Shown here piece by piece: positions 60,826 through 64,000 of a DNA stretch of 64,000 bases. Source of the DNA: Filobasidium wieringae (lineage: Eukaryota; Basidiomycota; Tremellomycetes; Filobasidiales; Filobasidiaceae). Position numbers and translations under genes: made by a program. Positions within the stretch are counted from its first letter, which is position 1. The number at the start of each line of letters is the position of its first letter. The notes below the pieces were generated by a model, which was not told where the DNA came from, ran no database searches, and saw only the letters and a list, made by a program, of their open reading frames with translations. The stretch spans positions 1 to 64,000 of the forward strand of contig BCIV01000006.1 of assembly GCA_001600055.1 (NCBI GenBank), read 5' to 3'.

Positions 60826-63800
60826 CTAGCAGCGCTCGAAAGTCTTATACAGCTCGTCAGTGCTAGCTAATTGTTTCACACCGTCGAGAACTCTGCTCGG
60901 GAAGTTAGCGTATCGTTTCATGGCCGGAAACATCACGTGTGTGATCTGGTGGCGTTCATATTCATATTTCTTGTTATCGTGATTGTCGTCATCGGTCGTG
61001 TCTTCTTGTATTTCGTAAGAAATGGCGGTAGGATATGGACTACATGGAGAGTAGAAGTAGGCAAGTTCTTGCAGGAATGTTCGAAAGCAGGCTTGCTCTT
61101 CGTCCCAATTCACCTGAAGGAGGGGGTCTTTTGTCTTAGCTCACCGGCAGATTATACGATTTACCCCAAAACCTACCCTCGTCCCAAGAGCCAGAAAAAA
61201 GAAGGGCAGTCGATCTAGAGTCGGCGTGAAACCTGGAAGTAGGATCGGTAGTGATAATAGCCGTCCGTCATCGTCTATCTTCATTGCAAAGTATTCTTCT
61301 AACATTTCCTTTCGTTGTTGTAGCATGTCGGTTGTTTTCTGGGGGTTTGATAGCACATATATCAGCGTAGTTCAACCATGGTCTCCCGCTCCTACGCACT
61401 TTCATTATATCCTGATGGGAGCGACCACTCGATGTAAGATCGCCCTCCTCTTCTATAGCTATATCTAGTAATTGCCGAATGGAGGGGGCCGGCTCCAAGT
61501 TCATCGTTCCAAAGGCCCCAAACTGCCTAAGCCCCAGCTGGTAGAACATTTCGTCCCTATGTTGATGCATCAGTTTCGATCGTTATGATGTTTTTCTGTG
61601 TTCTCGCGGGCCAAACGCACGCTAGTAGGTCGTACTCCACGAGGTATAATTTGGTACCTCTTTGTATCAAAGCCGAAGTAGTACCAGGTACTAGCCCGCT
61701 AACGATATGCTCTCTGATTATCCCGTTGACAGCTTTGGAATTCTCTGATCAGCTTGAACTATTTGTAGGACTCATTGCCACTTACTGTCATCTCGCTCCT
61801 CCTGTACTAACTGTCGCAATTTCTTAATGCTTCTCAGCTGTACGGAACTCTCAGTTATGTTGACACTAGTGTCGTATTGCTCGTCAAGATCGAGCGCTTT
61901 GTCTCCATGACTTCGCTTGCGAGAGCCCGCGTGGGTACCGCTTTGATTGAGGTCATTCTCAGAATCGTCTAGTTTTGGTCTTTTCAAATGGGGGGACTCG
62001 AGTTGCGTTGGGTTTCTTTTCCCAAACATCGGCATGGATTCAAGTGTCCGATCTTGTGCGTCCATGCGGACTTTCGACTTCGGGGCAACTGATTTGATGA
62101 TGTTACCTGAAAGAAGGAGGCCTTAAGACATGAGTCGAACGAATGAATCTAAGGCTCACGCACTTCCAGTCCTTTCGACTCTCTTCACATTAGGTTCAGG
62201 TGCCCCCGGTAAAAGGGACTAGATAACCCTGTCAGCCAGTACCATCACATTCGCTAATCCGACCTACTTGTACGGTGAAGGTTCTAGATGCATTTGCGTT
62301 GGTCAGAGCTTTTGAGATCTCACCCATCACCAGCTCAACAATAGCATCTTCATCTAGAAAGTATACCTAAGCAGCTGATGATATCAGTCGCGAGCGGTTC
62401 GCTTCGTGAAATAGGAGAAACTCACTTCTGATTTTGTAGGGTGAACATTCACGTCCACTCTATGAGGTTCAATATCCAGGCTACGAAGAAGATGAGCTCT
62501 ATTTAAGCTTATAACAGCATACACTGGCGGGTCTATTTACCTCAGATACACGAACGGGAAAGACCCCTTGGGTAACAGCGCAGTGTAGACAGTCTCGATT
62601 GCTCGTTTGAATTTGGTTGATTCCACTAGACGGTCTGGATCCGACAGATGAAAGGGTCAGTGTGTATCGCAGCGCAAATGGGAACTACCTGGCTTACTAT
62701 TTATGAACAAAAGCAAAGTCCCCTTTTTCCCGTTGTACCCTGCACCACTTGTATGGCCGTGTATCCTGGTGACCCCGTAAGTATCATTAGCGACAGGTCC
62801 GAATTCGAGCAATTCTCGTGATAGGTTGTTTCCGAATAGCAAAGCTATATTATTTACGGCCGACGATCCAGACGATGTCGAGACCTCAGGTTGATTGCTT
62901 CCGTGCTTCGTGAGTGAACAGTTACGTGTCAGCCTTTACAACGGACCATTAGGGAATGGACGATATTGAGATTGCTACCTTTTTGCATGTCCATGCCACC
63001 GAAGGGTTGTGCACTGCATACCGGCTTATTACTTCAATGATTTTGTGGTATTCATCAGCAGCTGATCTGAAGCTTCGTCGCCTGGATGGGAGATTGTAGA
63101 AGAGATCTTCCGCCTGTAAAGTCTTCATCAGAGATCTCGACTCTGGGTAAACATTTGTTCAGCGAGTATTTGCATACTGTTATGATTGTACCAAGATTCG
63201 CAGCGGAGGGCTTGGGTTCAGCACTTGCGCCGCCTTTTGTCGCTACTAATTGGCCGTCTTGGTAATAAGCCCTGGAAACGATTCAAGGTGTAAGAATGCC
63301 GGATTGTTCGTTGGCAGGACAGGTAAACAGGAGTTACTACTTACTTCCACCCATTATCTTGCCCTGCAGTCCTCGTTACTACATTCACTCGGCTGACGAA
63401 ACTGATACTGGCCAAAGCCTCTCCACGAAAACCGTACGTGTCCAGAGACCGCAAGTCCGAGAACGCTCTGAGCTTGGATGTCGCAAACCGAGTACACAGA
63501 AGAGGGAGATCGTCTTTCTATGCGAGGGGAAGCATCGTCAAGTGTCATCAGGTGAGTGCTCTCCAGGTATATTGACCGCTGACAAACTCTGATTCCATGT
63601 CCGTTGTCACTTATCACGATGCTCTTCAGTCCTCCTTCTTTGATCATTACCTTGATACTGGTACTTCCCGCATCAAGCGAGTTTTCTAGTAATTCTTTGA
63701 TGGCATTCGACGGCCGATGTATAATCTATGCATATGTTTAAGCTGTCATGAACCTTACCGAGGCGAGCGAGGCCTTACCTCCGCGGCTGCAATCTGGTTC

Positions 63801-63868
63801 ACCACATCCTGACTGAGCTGCAGGATTGGTCGAGGACCGGAAACTTCTGGCTCGAGGTCTAATTCCAT
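60826..63868 (-). CDS. MLH1: DNA mismatch repair protein Mlh1 (MutL homologue)
   Basis: Mlh1 pairs with Pms1 to direct strand incision in mismatch repair. The start at 63868 ([18 protein letters not shown]) leads through a small exon to the GHKL ATPase motifs: [34 protein letters not shown] and [12 protein letters not shown], seen across exons at 63280-63730. The middle is spread over many small exons I did not fully map. A linker exon at about 61790-62065 is acidic and charged ([17 protein letters not shown]). The C-terminal Pms1-binding domain includes [20 protein letters not shown] near 61510-61570 and ends [14 protein letters not shown], the highly conserved FERC terminus of Mlh1 needed for Pms1 endonuclease activity. 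It converges with PTR2. Confidence 0.92.
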
Positions 63869-64000
63869 ATTTCTCGATTTTCAAAGCATAGCGTCAATGA
63901 TGAATCCTATGTGTTTGCTGTGATGCTGCCACGGGCGGTTGCGTAGATCTGCACTCAAAGCACATAACAGTAGTAGTAGTACTATGCAGTCCGAACATAG
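63869..64000. other. MLH1 upstream region, window edge
   Basis: Only the start of the MLH1 promoter side lies here; it contains an AGT repeat (63970-63980). Nothing else is seen. Confidence 0.4.

Overview
The window is nuclear DNA of a basidiomycete fungus. The genes are dense, lie on both strands, and are broken by many short introns of about 40 to 90 nt that carry GTRNGY donors, CTGAY branch points and AG acceptors. ATP-citrate lyase is one fused polypeptide, as in basidiomycetes and animals, whereas ascomycetes split it into two subunits. The intron style fits a Tremellomycetes-like yeast lineage, but that placement is inference. Most ORFs are exons, so most gene spans below are reconstructions across introns. 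I checked the splice frame base by base for the P450, metallothionein, APH-family, DCP1, eEF1B and 41-43 kb genes. For the others the exact exon edges are less certain.

Layout. 0-1.3 kb: the 3' end of a Ty1/copia retrotransposon and its LTR. 1.4-3.4 kb (-): a cytochrome P450 whose last exon almost touches the LTR. 3.8-4.2 kb (-): a tiny three-exon metallothionein-like gene. 5.3-6.8 kb (+): an APH-family phosphotransferase. 7.2-8.5 kb (+): decapping factor DCP1. 8.8-10.5 kb (-): an unrecognised gene. 11.6-13.2 kb (-): a secreted double-psi beta-barrel protein. 14.3-18.7 kb (+): ATP-citrate lyase. 19.1-22.5 kb: two convergent CFEM-type cell-surface proteins. 23.0-27.7 kb (+): a DENN-domain protein with a coiled-coil tail. 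27.7-29.5 kb: long intergenic stretch with possible decayed coding segments. 29.5-30.1 kb (-): a small, possibly LYR-type protein. 30.4-33.8 kb (+): Rad17 checkpoint clamp loader. 34.2-35.8 kb (+): NADP-glutamate dehydrogenase. 36.0-37.2 kb (-): APC10/DOC1. 37.4-38.7 kb (+): a DUF1749 alpha/beta hydrolase. 39.1-40.5 kb (+): eEF1B alpha (EF-1 beta), with a probable one-codon microexon. 41.1-42.9 kb (+): an unknown protein with a possible PD-(D/E)XK motif. 43.1-43.8 kb (-): an HNH-type protein. 45.2-47.1 kb (+): a stomatin/SPFH protein. 48.4-51.2 kb (+): glycogen synthase. 51.5 kb (-): an intron-containing tRNA-Arg(UCG). 52.6-55.5 kb (-): a large low-complexity protein. 56.6-57.6 kb (-): a WSC-domain surface protein. 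58.3-60.6 kb (+): a PTR2 peptide transporter. 60.8-63.9 kb (-): mismatch-repair protein MLH1.

Most of this is ordinary housekeeping content: central carbon and nitrogen metabolism, translation, RNA decay, DNA repair and checkpoint, and cell-cycle ubiquitylation. There is no operon-like or biosynthetic-cluster logic. The accessory-looking parts are the left edge (retroelement, P450, metallothionein), the cell-surface genes (double-psi barrel, CFEM pair, WSC), and the 41-43.8 kb pair in which an unknown nuclease-like protein faces an HNH protein. The observations I rate highest are the 3-nt exon in the eEF1B gene, the hidden metallothionein gene, the P450 with an altered heme-binding loop, the CFEM pair, and the 41-43.8 kb pair.
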